64,000 nt of DNA from Mesorhizobium sp. M1D.F.Ca.ET.043.01.1.1 (GTDB lineage Bacteria > Pseudomonadota > Alphaproteobacteria > Rhizobiales > Rhizobiaceae): contig NZ_CP034444.1 of the NCBI RefSeq assembly GCF_003952385.1, positions 3,596,001 to 3,660,000 on the forward strand. Direction: 5' to 3'. The first letter of the stretch is position 1. Each line of letters begins with the position of its first letter. A program made the position numbers and the translations under genes. Under the pieces are notes generated by a model. That model saw only the letters and a program-made list of their open reading frames with translations, had not been told where the DNA came from and ran no database searches. Below, piece by piece: positions 27,326 through 35,861 of this stretch.

Positions 27326-27356
27326 ATGGCGGGCTCCACCGGCCCGCCATTTGCTT
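27326..27356 (+). terminator. Probable terminator before ftsK
   Basis: ATGGCGGGC (27326-27334) pairs perfectly with GCCCGCCAT (27342-27350) around a 7-nt loop, then TTGCTTT. It separates the small exported protein from ftsK. Confidence 0.6.
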
Positions 27357-27481
27357 TCCGAGGGCATGCCGGTAAAGGGCCATGGTTAATGCGGCCTTAA
27401 CCTTCCCGCCGATAGTCTGTCGTCCGAATCTGCCGGAGTGCGCCAAGCGCCCGGCCAGGCAACGACTAACGGGGAAGAGGC

Positions 27482-30133
27482 ATGCGTTCAGGCGCTTCAG
27501 CACCGCTCGCGCTGACCGATACGGGGCACGGCATCCAGGCGTTCGCGCGGCGGCAGGTCGGACGGCTGGTCGGCGCCGGCCTGTTCGTGTTCACCGCTTT
27601 CGGCGTCGCCAGCCTCGCCACCTGGAACGTGGCCGATCCGAGCTTCTCGCACGCCACCAACAACATCGTCACCAACGCCATGGGCTATGCAGGCGCGGTG
27701 TTTTCCGACCTCGCCATGCAGTTCTTCGGCCTGGCCGCCGTCGCGGGCCTGGTGCCGGCGGTGGTCTGGGGCTTTCTTCTCTTCTCCGCGCGTGGTGTCG
27801 ACAGGCTGCCGAAACGCGGGCTGGCCTGGTTCGGCTATGCGCTCACCGCCGCGGCGATGGCCGGATGCGTCACGCCGCCCAACACCTGGCCGCTGCCGAC
27901 GGGTCTCGGCGGTGTGTTCGGCGACATGGTGCTGAAAATCCCCGGCATCGCCGTCGGCGGCTATCCGAAGGGCCTTTTCGCCAGCATCATCGCGGTGGTT
28001 CTCGCCGCGCCGGCGCTGTGGCTGTTCGCCTATGGCTCGGCGCTGATTGCGCGCAGGAACGGCTTTGCCGTCATGGAGCGCGCCGCCGCGCCCGATCCGC
28101 GCGAACAGGACGATCTGCTCTTCGACGAGGATGAGGACGAAGGCGACGAAGGCATCCTGGCGCTCGGCGCCATCACCCACTGGTGGCTGTCGTTCCGCGC
28201 ATGGATGCACCGCCGCGCCGCCCGCCGCAGGCAGGAGCGCGACGAGTTCGAGCCACCGATGGAGCCGCGGGCAAGCGCCTGGCGGCGCGCCGCCGAGCGG
28301 GTCGAATCGGCCGAATATGCGGAGGCCAGGATGAGCCCCGGCGGCCGCGCCCGCGTCGAGCCGGAATTCTTCGCCGCCATGGTCAACGACCGCAGCGCTT
28401 CGGTCGACCCGGTCGACGACGATGTCTTCGACGACGAGGAAGACGCCGATCTCGACGAATTCGATGACGAGCAGCCGGTGCAGCGCCGCGCCAATGTGCG
28501 CAACTTCCGCTCGGACGCGGCGACCCGCGTCGAAGCCCCGGCGCCGCGCCCGGTGCAGGGCGCGCGCGTCCAGCGCGAAGCGCAGACCTCGCTGATCGGC
28601 TCCGGCGCGTTCGAGATGCCGTCGCTGCATTTCTTGTCCGAGCCGAAGAACGTGGCGAAGGATCCGAGCCTGTCGAAGGATGCGCTGGAGCAGAACGCAA
28701 GGCTGCTTGAAGGCGTGCTCGAGGATTTCGGCGTCAAGGGCGAGATCATCCATGTCCGCCCCGGCCCGGTCGTAACGCTCTATGAGCTGGAGCCCGCGCC
28801 CGGCATCAAGTCCTCGCGCGTCATCGGCCTTTCCGACGACATCGCCCGCTCGATGAGCGCGATCGCCTGCCGCGTCGCCGTCGTGCCCGGCCGTAACGCC
28901 ATCGGCATCGAATTGCCGAACGCCAAGCGCGAGACGGTCTATCTGCGGGAAATCATGGCAAGCCGCGACTTCGAGACGACGAAGGCCAAGCTCGCGCTGG
29001 CGCTCGGCAAGACCATCAACGGCGAGGCGGTCATTGTCGACATCGCCAAGATGCCGCACGTGCTGGTCGCCGGCACCACCGGCTCGGGCAAGTCGGTCGC
29101 CATCAACACCATGATCCTGTCGCTGCTCTACCGGCTGACGCCGCAGGAATGCCGGCTGATCATGATCGATCCGAAGATGCTCGAGCTCTCGGTCTATGAC
29201 GGCATCCCGCATCTGCTGACGCCCGTCGTCACCGATCCGAAGAAGGCGGTGGTGGCGCTGAAGTGGACCGTGCGCGAGATGGAGGATCGCTACCGCAAGA
29301 TGTCCAAGGTCGGCGTGCGCAACATCGACGGTTTCAACGCGCGCGTCCAACAGGCCGAGAAGAAGGGCGAGAAGATCTCGCGCACGGTGCAGACCGGCTT
29401 CGACCGGCAGACCGGCGAGGCGATCTACGAGACGGAGGATCTCGATCTCGAGCCGATGCCCTATATCGTCGTCATCATCGACGAGATGGCCGACCTGATG
29501 ATGGTCGCCGGCAAGGACATCGAAGGCGCGGTGCAGCGCCTGGCGCAGATGGCGCGCGCCGCCGGCATCCATGTCATCATGGCCACGCAGCGCCCGTCGG
29601 TCGACGTCATCACCGGCACCATCAAGGCCAACTTCCCGACGCGCATCTCCTTCCAGGTGACGTCGAAGATCGACAGCCGCACGATCCTCGGCGAGCAGGG
29701 CGCCGAGCAGCTGCTCGGCATGGGCGACATGCTCTACATGGCCGGCGGCGGCCGCATCCAGCGCGTCCACGGCCCGTTCGTTTCGGATGACGAGGTCGAG
29801 CGGATCGTCGGGCATCTCAAGCTGCAGGGCGTGCCCGAATATCTCGACGCCATCACCGAGGACGACGATGAAGACGACGAGGACGGTTCGCCGAGCAAAG
29901 GCTCCGGCGGCGGCGGCAATTTCGAGGATTCCGACGATCCCTACGACCAGGCGGTGGCGGTGGTGCTGCGCGACGGCAAGGCCTCGACCAGCTATATCCA
30001 GCGCCGGCTCGGCATCGGCTACAACCGCGCCGCCTCGATCATCGAGAAGATGGAGAAGGAAGGCATCGTCGGCCCGGCCAACCACGCCGGCAAGCGCGAG
30101 ATCCTGGTGCCGACGGACGAAGATAAGTTTTAG
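27482..30133 (+). CDS. ftsK: DNA translocase FtsK
   Basis: An 883-residue septal motor that pumps chromosome ends toward dif and activates XerCD recombination. The N-terminus has about four membrane helices (residues 30-190). An acidic, low-complexity linker (for example [14 protein letters not shown] and [19 protein letters not shown]) runs to about 370. The motor has Walker [17 protein letters not shown] near residue 530, Walker [14 protein letters not shown], and [13 protein letters not shown]. The last 65 residues are the gamma winged helix that reads polarity sequences ([19 protein letters not shown]). XerC lies at 539-1477 in the same window. Confidence 0.96.
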   Translation: MRSGASAPLALTDTGHGIQAFARRQVGRLVGAGLFVFTAFGVASLATWNVADPSFSHATNNIVTNAMGYAGAVFSDLAMQFFGLAAVAGLVPAVVWGFLLFSARGVDRLPKRGLAWFGYALTAAAMAGCVTPPNTWPLPTGLGGVFGDMVLKIPGIAVGGYPKGLFASIIAVVLAAPALWLFAYGSALIARRNGFAVMERAAAPDPREQDDLLFDEDEDEGDEGILALGAITHWWLSFRAWMHRRAARRRQERDEFEPPMEPRASAWRRAAERVESAEYAEARMSPGGRARVEPEFFAAMVNDRSASVDPVDDDVFDDEEDADLDEFDDEQPVQRRANVRNFRSDAATRVEAPAPRPVQGARVQREAQTSLIGSGAFEMPSLHFLSEPKNVAKDPSLSKDALEQNARLLEGVLEDFGVKGEIIHVRPGPVVTLYELEPAPGIKSSRVIGLSDDIARSMSAIACRVAVVPGRNAIGIELPNAKRETVYLREIMASRDFETTKAKLALALGKTINGEAVIVDIAKMPHVLVAGTTGSGKSVAINTMILSLLYRLTPQECRLIMIDPKMLELSVYDGIPHLLTPVVTDPKKAVVALKWTVREMEDRYRKMSKVGVRNIDGFNARVQQAEKKGEKISRTVQTGFDRQTGEAIYETEDLDLEPMPYIVVIIDEMADLMMVAGKDIEGAVQRLAQMARAAGIHVIMATQRPSVDVITGTIKANFPTRISFQVTSKIDSRTILGEQGAEQLLGMGDMLYMAGGGRIQRVHGPFVSDDEVERIVGHLKLQGVPEYLDAITEDDDEDDEDGSPSKGSGGGGNFEDSDDPYDQAVAVVLRDGKASTSYIQRRLGIGYNRAASIIEKMEKEGIVGPANHAGKREILVPTDEDKF

Positions 30134-30267
30134 GCCATGTCGGCGGACGGCAACTTTGAACCTTCCGGCGCGTTCATGCGACCAAGCGCCCGTGTGACCC
30201 GCCAAACTTAGGCCCAACTGGGGGTCCAGAGACTGCGACCAAGAACGAATCACAGGAAGTGACCGGC

Positions 30268-30936
30268 ATGAAGACCCAGACAGATTTCGCTCCGACCCGC
30301 CGGCAGGTGCTCGGCCTCGGGCTTGCGCTCGCGGGCGCGGCCGCAATCAATGTCATGCCGGGCTTCCAGCTCTTGGCCCAGGCGCAGGCCGCGATTCCGC
30401 CGGCGGCGCAAAAGATCGCCGACCACTTCTCCTCGGTCAAATCGATGAGCGGCGAGTTCGTGCAGTTCGGCCCGAAGGGCGAGCAGACCGGCGGCAAGTT
30501 CTTCCTCGAACGTCCCGGCAAGATCCGCTTCAACTATGACGGGTCGTCGAATTTCCGGGTGATCTCCGACGGCAAGTCGGTGGTGATCCTCAACAAGAAG
30601 CTCAACACGTCAGACCTCTATCCGCTGTCGAAGACGCCGCTGAAACTATTGCTCGACGACAGGATCGACCTCTCCGGCGGGCGCGTGAAGGCGGTCAAGG
30701 AAGAGGACGACCTCACCACAATCCAGCTCTCCGACAAATCGGTGTTCGGCAACGCCCGGATCACCATGATGTTCGATCCGAAGAGCTATGAGCTGCGCCA
30801 GTGGACGATCACCGACGCGCAGGGCAAGGACACGACGGTGATGATCTTCAACGTCAAGGAAGGAGTCTCCATCCCGCCGGACACCTTCGCCATCGACTAT
30901 ACGGCGAACCGCGAGCTGAACACGAAGACGCGCTAG
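30268..30936 (+). CDS. lolA: LolA-family outer-membrane lipoprotein carrier
   Basis: About 222 residues. The domain begins near residue 45 and shows SSVKSMSGEFVQFGPKGE and GKFFLERPGKIRFNY, typical of LolA, the periplasmic chaperone carrying lipoproteins to the outer membrane. The signal sequence has a twin-arginine-like motif (TRRQVLGLGLALAGAAA), unusual for LolA, which normally uses Sec. The ATG at 30268 follows AGGAAG; a GTG at 30259 is an alternative. A hairpin terminator follows. Confidence 0.85.
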   Translation: MKTQTDFAPTRRQVLGLGLALAGAAAINVMPGFQLLAQAQAAIPPAAQKIADHFSSVKSMSGEFVQFGPKGEQTGGKFFLERPGKIRFNYDGSSNFRVISDGKSVVILNKKLNTSDLYPLSKTPLKLLLDDRIDLSGGRVKAVKEEDDLTTIQLSDKSVFGNARITMMFDPKSYELRQWTITDAQGKDTTVMIFNVKEGVSIPPDTFAIDYTANRELNTKTR

Positions 30937-30948
30937 ATTTAAATGAGA

Positions 30949-30980
30949 CCGGCCTGCAAAGCGCAGGCCGGCTTGTCTTT
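30949..30980 (+). terminator. Terminator after lolA
   Basis: CCGGCCTGC (30949-30957) pairs with GCAGGCCGG (30963-30971) around AAAGC, followed by CTTGTCTTT. Good stem, moderate T tract. Confidence 0.75.
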
Positions 30981-31029
30981 GCGGCGCGCAGGTGGCAGTA
31001 GCTCGGCGATCTTTGCCGGACCCGCCTGA

Positions 31030-31836
31030 ATGCCCTTCACCATCGCCACCTGGAACATCAACTCCGTGCGCCTGCGCATGCCGATCGTCGAGCGGCTGCT
31101 CAGGGAGCATGCGCCGGATGTGCTCTGCCTGCAGGAAACCAAGGTGCCGGACGAGCTTTTTCCCGAGAAGGCCTTCCGCAAGGCGGGGTACGGGCACATC
31201 CATTTCCATGGCCAGAAGGGCTATCACGGCGTGGCAACCGTGGCGCGCCGGCCGATCGAGCTGGTCGAGAAACGGCGTTTCTGCGAGATCGACGACAGCC
31301 GGCATCTGTCGGTCAAAGTGCAGGCCGGCGACAGGTCGATCCTGCTGCACAATTTCTATGTGCCGGCCGGCGGCGACGAGCCGGACCCGGAGATCAACCG
31401 GAAATTCCGACACAAGCTCGACTTCGTCCACGAGATGAACGGCGTGCCGGCGAGCCGGGACGATCAATCCGCCTCGATCCTGGTCGGCGACCTCAACATC
31501 GCGCCGCGGGAGCATGACGTCTGGTCGCACAAGCAATTGCTCAACGTCGTCAGCCACACGCCGGTCGAGACCGAAAACTTCGAGGCGATGCGGCAGGCCG
31601 GCGGCTGGGTCGACCTGATGCGGCTCAACGTGCCCGCCGAGCAGAAGCTCTACACTTGGTGGAGCTACCGCGCGAAGGACTGGGAGGCCTCGGATCGCGG
31701 CCGCCGGCTCGACCATGTCTGGTCGTCGGCCAATCTGGTGCCGAACTTTAGAGGCTACGAGATCCTGAAGGCGGCGCGCGGCTGGGAGAAGCCGTCGGAT
31801 CATGTGCCGGTGATTGCCAGGTTCGATCTGGCTTGA
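31030..31836 (+). CDS. xth: Exodeoxyribonuclease III
   Basis: A 268-residue AP endonuclease / 3' exonuclease of base-excision repair. Catalytic signatures in order: ATWNINSVRLR, LCLQETKVPDE (metal Glu), GDLNIAPREHDV, and the C-terminal RRLDHVWSS and KPSDHVPVIARF (Asp-His pair). Length is normal for XthA. The ATG gives the conserved MPFTIATWNINS start. It converges on the cyclic-nucleotide-binding gene with a 58-nt gap. Confidence 0.93.
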   Translation: MPFTIATWNINSVRLRMPIVERLLREHAPDVLCLQETKVPDELFPEKAFRKAGYGHIHFHGQKGYHGVATVARRPIELVEKRRFCEIDDSRHLSVKVQAGDRSILLHNFYVPAGGDEPDPEINRKFRHKLDFVHEMNGVPASRDDQSASILVGDLNIAPREHDVWSHKQLLNVVSHTPVETENFEAMRQAGGWVDLMRLNVPAEQKLYTWWSYRAKDWEASDRGRRLDHVWSSANLVPNFRGYEILKAARGWEKPSDHVPVIARFDLA

Positions 31837-31894
31837 CGCCCGGTGACGAGAGAGCGCCTGCATTTCCTTCGCTATTGCGCGTTCGTCAGGCCGC

Positions 31895-32350
31895 TCACCC
31901 CGTAAAGCGCGGCGCGAGTTCCTCGATGCGGGCGATCATCTCTCGGAATTCTTCCAGGATGCGCTCGTGCAGCTGCGCCGCCAGCTCCGGATATTCCTCC
32001 AGGATGCGGCGGAACATCTTCCGGCTCAAGCGGATCACCTCCGAATCGGCCGCGGCCGAGGCGCTGGTCAGGCGTCTGGTATCGGCGATCAAAGCGAGCT
32101 CGCTGAGCATGGCGCCCGGGCCGGCCGTGCCGATCGGGATGCGCTCGCCGCCCTGCTCGCGGTAGAGCGCGATCAAGCCGCTGACCACGATATAGGCCGA
32201 GTCGGCCTCGTCATCCTCGAGATAGAGCTTGCGATCGGCCTGCAGGAAGGTGTTTTCCGCGCCGAATGCGAGCAGGCGCAACTGTTCCTGCGTGAAGCCC
32301 TGAAAAAGCTTCACGGCGGACAGGATGCGGATGTCGTCATCGAGCGCCAT
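31895..32350 (-). CDS. Stand-alone cyclic-nucleotide-binding domain protein
   Basis: A 151-residue protein that is nearly all one cNMP-binding domain: LFQGFTQEQLRLLAFGAEN, KLYLEDDEADSAYIVVSG, and the phosphate-binding cassette GPGAMLSELALIADTRRLTS. No helix-turn-helix follows, so it is not a Crp-type activator. It lies downstream of cenR in the same direction, with a repeat between. A gene of this type next to otpR/cenR has been reported in Brucella. It probably links cyclic nucleotide levels to the regulator, but the sequence does not show how. Confidence 0.85.
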   Translation of the reverse strand: MALDDDIRILSAVKLFQGFTQEQLRLLAFGAENTFLQADRKLYLEDDEADSAYIVVSGLIALYREQGGERIPIGTAGPGAMLSELALIADTRRLTSASAAADSEVIRLSRKMFRRILEEYPELAAQLHERILEEFREMIARIEELAPRFTG

Positions 32351-32436
32351 CCTAGCTGTGTCCCCGAGCGGTCAGTCCAGTCCCTCCTTTGGAGCGTCGC
32401 GTCCCTTCGGATGCGCGCACTCCAACCTTCCAATCG

Positions 32437-32452
32437 CGCATCGTACGATGCG
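32437..32452. other. 16-bp perfect palindrome
   Basis: CGCATCGTACGATGCG is self-complementary over all 16 bases. It lies in the 246-bp gap (32351-32596) between cenR and the cyclic-nucleotide-binding gene, just upstream of the latter in transcription, where an operator would sit. Confidence 0.4.
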
Positions 32453-32526
32453 TCCAGCGAGCCGATCCATCACCCTCCAGCACCAGGATCGCACCCGAAG
32501 CGGTCCCGCCCGACCGCTCAGTCTGT

Positions 32527-32584
32527 CTGTTTCGACGCAATTCCGGACGGAAAACCGCCTCATACTTTCCTGGAATTGCTCTAG
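32527..32584 (+). repeat. Dispersed repeat, family A copy 2
   Basis: The conserved block of family A (GCAATTCC ... GGAAAACCGC ... CCTGGAATTGCTCTAG) appears here in the plus orientation, 12 nt from the cenR stop. The strong 5' palindrome of copies 1 and 3 is missing, so this is a shortened copy. Confidence 0.8.
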
Positions 32585-32596
32585 ATCATGAAATGT

Positions 32597-33280
32597 TTAA
32601 GGAACCAGCTTGTAGCCGCCGCTTTCTGTCACAAGAATTTCGGCATTGGAAGGATCGCGCTCAATCTTCTGGCGCAGCCGGTAGACATGGGTTTCAAGCG
32701 TATGCGTGGTGACGCCTGAATTGTAACCCCACACCTCTTCCAGGAGCACGTCGCGCGTTACCACTTTCTGGTCGGCGCGGTAGAGATATTTGATGATCGA
32801 TGCCTCCTTTTCGGTCAGCCGCACCTTGGCGCCGCGCGAATCGATCAGAAGCTTCTGGCTGGGCTTGAACGTGTAGGGGCCGACCGAGAAGGTGGCGTCC
32901 TCGCTCTGCTCGTGCTGGCGCAGTTGCGCACGGACGCGCGCCAGGAGCACGGCGAAGCGGAAGGGCTTGGTGACATAGTCGTTGGCGCCGGCCTCGAGCC
33001 CCAGGATCGTGTCGGAATCGGTGTCGTGGCCGGTCAGCATGATGATCGGCGCCTTGTAGCCGCCCTTGCGCAGGATCTTCACCGCCTCGCGGCCGTCCAT
33101 GTCGGGCAGTCCGACATCCATGATCAGCAGGTCGACAAGGCCGCCGCGCGCCGCGGCGACGCCTTTTGCGGCGGTGGATTCCTGCTGGACGTCGAATTCT
33201 TCGTAAAGCGCCAGTTGCTCGACGAGGGTGGCTCGCAGGTCGTCGTCGTCGTCAACGATCAGAATGGTCCGTGATGTCAT
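32597..33280 (-). CDS. cenR: OmpR-type response regulator CenR (OtpR)
   Basis: 227 residues. The receiver domain has the acidic pocket (LIVDDDDDLR), phosphoacceptor Asp55 (LLIMDVGLPDMDG), Thr/Lys switch residues (IMLTGHDTDSD and NDYVTKPFRF). The C-terminal winged helix (VRLTEKEASIIKYLYRADQK, HTLETHVYRLRQKIE) is OmpR-like. The pattern matches CenR of Caulobacter and OtpR of Brucella, which control envelope integrity and growth and are essential or nearly so. No kinase gene is adjacent. ATG at 33280 is used; TTG six bases earlier is possible. Confidence 0.85.
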   Translation of the reverse strand: MTSRTILIVDDDDDLRATLVEQLALYEEFDVQQESTAAKGVAAARGGLVDLLIMDVGLPDMDGREAVKILRKGGYKAPIIMLTGHDTDSDTILGLEAGANDYVTKPFRFAVLLARVRAQLRQHEQSEDATFSVGPYTFKPSQKLLIDSRGAKVRLTEKEASIIKYLYRADQKVVTRDVLLEEVWGYNSGVTTHTLETHVYRLRQKIERDPSNAEILVTESGGYKLVP

Positions 33281-33375
33281 GATCAATCCGTTGTTTTAAA
33301 AAGAATATTCAGTTGACCTCCCCCCATTTATGCGGAAGCTCACCGGCGCAACAGCCGATCACAGTGATTTGTTCC

Positions 33376-33960
33376 GTGAGACAATCATACAAGAAAAAAC
33401 GCGCGCGCAATGAGGCAGGCGCATTTTTGCCGAAGGGCCTGCGTGTCCTGGTTGTGCGTGCGAGGCCCGGCAACCCTGCGCAGGGGTTGCTGCAAGCCGG
33501 CAAAACGGTGTTTCCCTGCGCGCTCGGGCGCGGCGGCATCTCCGCCGGCAAGCGCGAGGGCGACGGCGCGACGCCGCTGGCCGCGATGCGCATATTGTCA
33601 GGCTATTTCCGCAACGAGCAGTTTCCCGGCGGGCGCCGGACAAGGCTGGCGATGGCGCCGATCGGGCCGGACCTCGGCTGGTGCGAGGTGCCGGACGACC
33701 GCAACTACAACCGGCCGGTGAAGATCCCCTATGGCGCCAGCCATGAACGGATGCGTCGGGACGACCGGCTTTACGATGCCTGCCTGGTGCTGGACTGGAA
33801 CATCGCGCCACGCCGTCGCGGGCGCGGCAGCGCGATCTTTTTCCATCTGGCGCGCCCGGGCTTCACGCCGACGCAAGGCTGCGTCGCGGTCACGGCGCGC
33901 ACCATGGCAAGGCTGCTGCCGCTGCTGTCGGATCGCACGGTGGTGAGGGTGGTGAGGTAG
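33376..33960 (+). CDS. L,D-transpeptidase-like YkuD domain protein
   Basis: About 194 residues. The core matches small YkuD proteins: LGRGGISAGKREGDGATPL, GWCEVPDDRNYNRPVK, and the active site FFHLARPGFTPTQGCVAV with the catalytic His and Cys. These act on peptidoglycan cross-links. No clear signal peptide or ribosome-binding site exists; the N-terminus is basic (RQSYKKKRARNE). GTG at 33376 is my choice from family length; the true start is uncertain. Divergent from cenR. An 8-bp tandem repeat starts at the last base of its stop codon. Confidence 0.75.
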   Translation: MRQSYKKKRARNEAGAFLPKGLRVLVVRARPGNPAQGLLQAGKTVFPCALGRGGISAGKREGDGATPLAAMRILSGYFRNEQFPGGRRTRLAMAPIGPDLGWCEVPDDRNYNRPVKIPYGASHERMRRDDRLYDACLVLDWNIAPRRRGRGSAIFFHLARPGFTPTQGCVAVTARTMARLLPLLSDRTVVRVVR

Positions 33961-33999
33961 GGGAGCAGGGGAGCAGGGGAGCAGGGGAGCAGGGGAGCA
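33960..33999 (+). repeat. Five tandem copies of an 8-bp unit
   Basis: GGGGAGCA is repeated five times without error, then breaks off. It starts at the last base of the YkuD stop codon and lies between convergent genes, so its length can vary without harming either protein. Confidence 0.95.
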
Positions 34000-34037
34000 G
34001 GTACTGCCTTTCCCTACTGCCCTATTGCCTTGGTCCC

Positions 34038-34292
34038 TTATCGACGCGGCTGCTGCCAGCCCGTATCCAGCAACCCGATCCGGCCAAGCTCGCGGTCCAT
34101 CGCCTTTGAGACGTCCCGGCGCTCGCCGCCGATGTCGCGCAGCTGACGGTCGGAGAGATCCTCGACCGCATCATGGGGAAGCCGGACGGCGACTCGAGCC
34201 TGGCGCAGCCAGTCGACCGTGGCGCGCAGCCAAAGGGCGACACCGGGGCGGGGGTTCAAGGCGGTCTGGGGCTTGAGAACGATCTCGGTCAT
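34038..34292 (-). CDS. DUF1127 family small protein
   Basis: 84 residues. The short family core is readable (VEDLSDRQLRDIGGERRDVSKAMDRE). DUF1127 proteins are small, basic and arginine-rich; some affect phosphate and C/N metabolism through RNA in rhizobia and Agrobacterium. This one is longer at its N-terminus than the 47-residue type. It is divergent from a LysR gene across 130 nt that contains palindromes. Confidence 0.7.
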   Translation of the reverse strand: MTEIVLKPQTALNPRPGVALWLRATVDWLRQARVAVRLPHDAVEDLSDRQLRDIGGERRDVSKAMDRELGRIGLLDTGWQQPRR

Positions 34293-34318
34293 GGCTTCAT
34301 CCGTGTTCTCCGGACGTC

Positions 34319-34362
34319 AAATCCGGTTTGATAGTGTTTCGATGACGTCATCATGCCGGATT
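34319..34362. promoter_or_regulatory. Operator-like palindromes between divergent genes
   Basis: GATGACGTCATC (34341-34352) is a perfect 12-bp palindrome. AATCCGG (34319-34325) and CCGGATT (34356-34362) bracket it as a wider inverted repeat. A LysR-type regulator usually binds such dyads between itself and a divergent target. Confidence 0.45.
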
Positions 34363-34422
34363 GAAAAATAAACGAGAAACGAGTAGTTCTTGTTTGATCA
34401 TCAAGTTTTATTTGGAGATCGA

Positions 34423-35349
34423 ATGTCCCGCCTGCTGCCCGGAACGCGCGCGTTGAGGACCTTCGAGGCGGCGGCCAGGCATCTCAATTTCACCCGCGCC
34501 GCCGATGAGCTCGGCCTGACGCCGGCGGCGGTCAGTCACCAGATCAAGGAAATCGAGGATCAGCTCGACCTGGTGCTGTTCACGCGCACCAGCCGCACCA
34601 TCCGGCTGACCGAAGCGGGCAATGTGCTTCACGAGGCCTCGGTCGATGCGCTCGACCTGCTTGGCCGTGCCGTCAGCCGCGCGCGCAAGATGAGCAGGGG
34701 CACGGCGCTGCTCAAGATCACGCTCGACGCGCAGTTCGCCACAAAATGGCTGATGCGGCGCGTCGACGATTTCCGTAGGCAGCGGCCGGGGATCGAGCTC
34801 CGCTTCGACATCACCTCCAAGCTGCGCGAGTTCGAACGTGACGATGTCGATGTCGGCATCCGTTTCGGCGCCGGCAAATATCCGGGACTATGCGCTGACC
34901 GGCTGTTCGAGAACGTTATCATTCCCGTTTGCAGTCCTGCTCTGCTGCGGGCCGGACCGCCGCTAAAGGAGCCGCGCGATCTTTTCCGTCACACGCTCGC
35001 CCATATCGAATGGGCCCGTCAGGGTATCACATGGCCGAACTGGCGCATGTGGATGGCGGCGGCCGGCGTCGATGATTTCGACGACAGCCGGACCATCGTG
35101 TTCGACACCTCGACAGATGTCGTCCAGGCGGCACTCGACGGCATTGCCGTCGCGCTTGCCGATTTCGCCATGGTCGCCAAGGATCTGTCCGAGGGCAGGC
35201 TCATCCGGCCCTTCGAGCTCGGCATCAAGGTCGCGCCGGAGTTCGCCTACTTCCTGGTCTATCCGGAAGCGATGAAGGATGACGCGCGGATCATTGCCTT
35301 CCGCGATTGGCTGCTCGATGAGGTGGCGAAGGACGAAGGGTCGGAGTAG
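34423..35349 (+). CDS. LysR-family regulator, GcvA-like
   Basis: A 308-residue activator or repressor. The helix-turn-helix (FEAAARHLNFTRAADELGLT then PAAVSHQIKEIEDQLDLVLF) and the GcvA-type start LLPGTRALRTFEAA are clear. The effector domain follows (LLKITLDAQFATKWLMRRVD, VDVGIRFGAGKYPGL). The ATG at 34423 has TTGGAG before it. The best guess for a target is the divergent DUF1127 gene and itself. Inducer unknown. Confidence 0.88.
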   Translation: MSRLLPGTRALRTFEAAARHLNFTRAADELGLTPAAVSHQIKEIEDQLDLVLFTRTSRTIRLTEAGNVLHEASVDALDLLGRAVSRARKMSRGTALLKITLDAQFATKWLMRRVDDFRRQRPGIELRFDITSKLREFERDDVDVGIRFGAGKYPGLCADRLFENVIIPVCSPALLRAGPPLKEPRDLFRHTLAHIEWARQGITWPNWRMWMAAAGVDDFDDSRTIVFDTSTDVVQAALDGIAVALADFAMVAKDLSEGRLIRPFELGIKVAPEFAYFLVYPEAMKDDARIIAFRDWLLDEVAKDEGSE

Positions 35350-35386
35350 CGATGCTGCGGATCGCTTCGCACTTTCTGACGCCACT

Positions 35387-35812
35387 TTAGCCCGCAGGAG
35401 CCGCCGGCGCGCCGAACCAGCCGATCACCACGCCGATGATGATGAGCACGCCCAGCCAATGGCCGGCGTCGATCAGCGTCAGGTCCCAGCCGAAACCTTC
35501 ATAGCGGTGGTTGACCGAAAGCGTGGTGGCGACGAAGCCCAGCCAGAGAACGAAACCGAAGATCACACCAGCGAGCGGATTGGGCTCGCCGCCGGTGATC
35601 GCGCCGACCACCAGCGTCATGACCAGCGCCATGATCAGCTCCGCGATGAAGCTGACGATGAACGGAGCGACAGAGCGCTTCATGGTTGCCGGGTCGAGCT
35701 TTGCCGCTCTGAGCCAAGGCTTGCTCAAGCCCGTATACCAGACAGCACCGAACAGCCACGCCACGACGGCGGCGACGATCACCGCCAGCCAGTTCACCGT
35801 TGAAAAATCCAT
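35387..35812 (-). CDS. DUF1761 family membrane protein
   Basis: 141 residues with four hydrophobic helices. VNWLAVIVAAVVAWLFGAVWY and GLSKPWLRA at the start, and VNHRYEGFGWDLTLIDAGHW near the end, are the DUF1761 pattern. No function is known. The ATG at 35812 begins the family core; the frame runs farther upstream without conserved residues. Downstream of the methyltransferase/EVE pair on the same strand, 49 nt away, so possibly co-transcribed. Confidence 0.85.
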   Translation of the reverse strand: MDFSTVNWLAVIVAAVVAWLFGAVWYTGLSKPWLRAAKLDPATMKRSVAPFIVSFIAELIMALVMTLVVGAITGGEPNPLAGVIFGFVLWLGFVATTLSVNHRYEGFGWDLTLIDAGHWLGVLIIIGVVIGWFGAPAAPAG

Positions 35813-35861
35813 GAGTACCCTCCCGAATGGCAGCCGATGGAATCCCTGTTCGCCGGCGGCG

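Noticed and set aside
27497..30346. 949-codon open frame antisense to ftsK
   Set aside because: Mirrors the FtsK frame, is rich in Ala/Arg/His/Asp with no motif, and has no ribosome-binding site.
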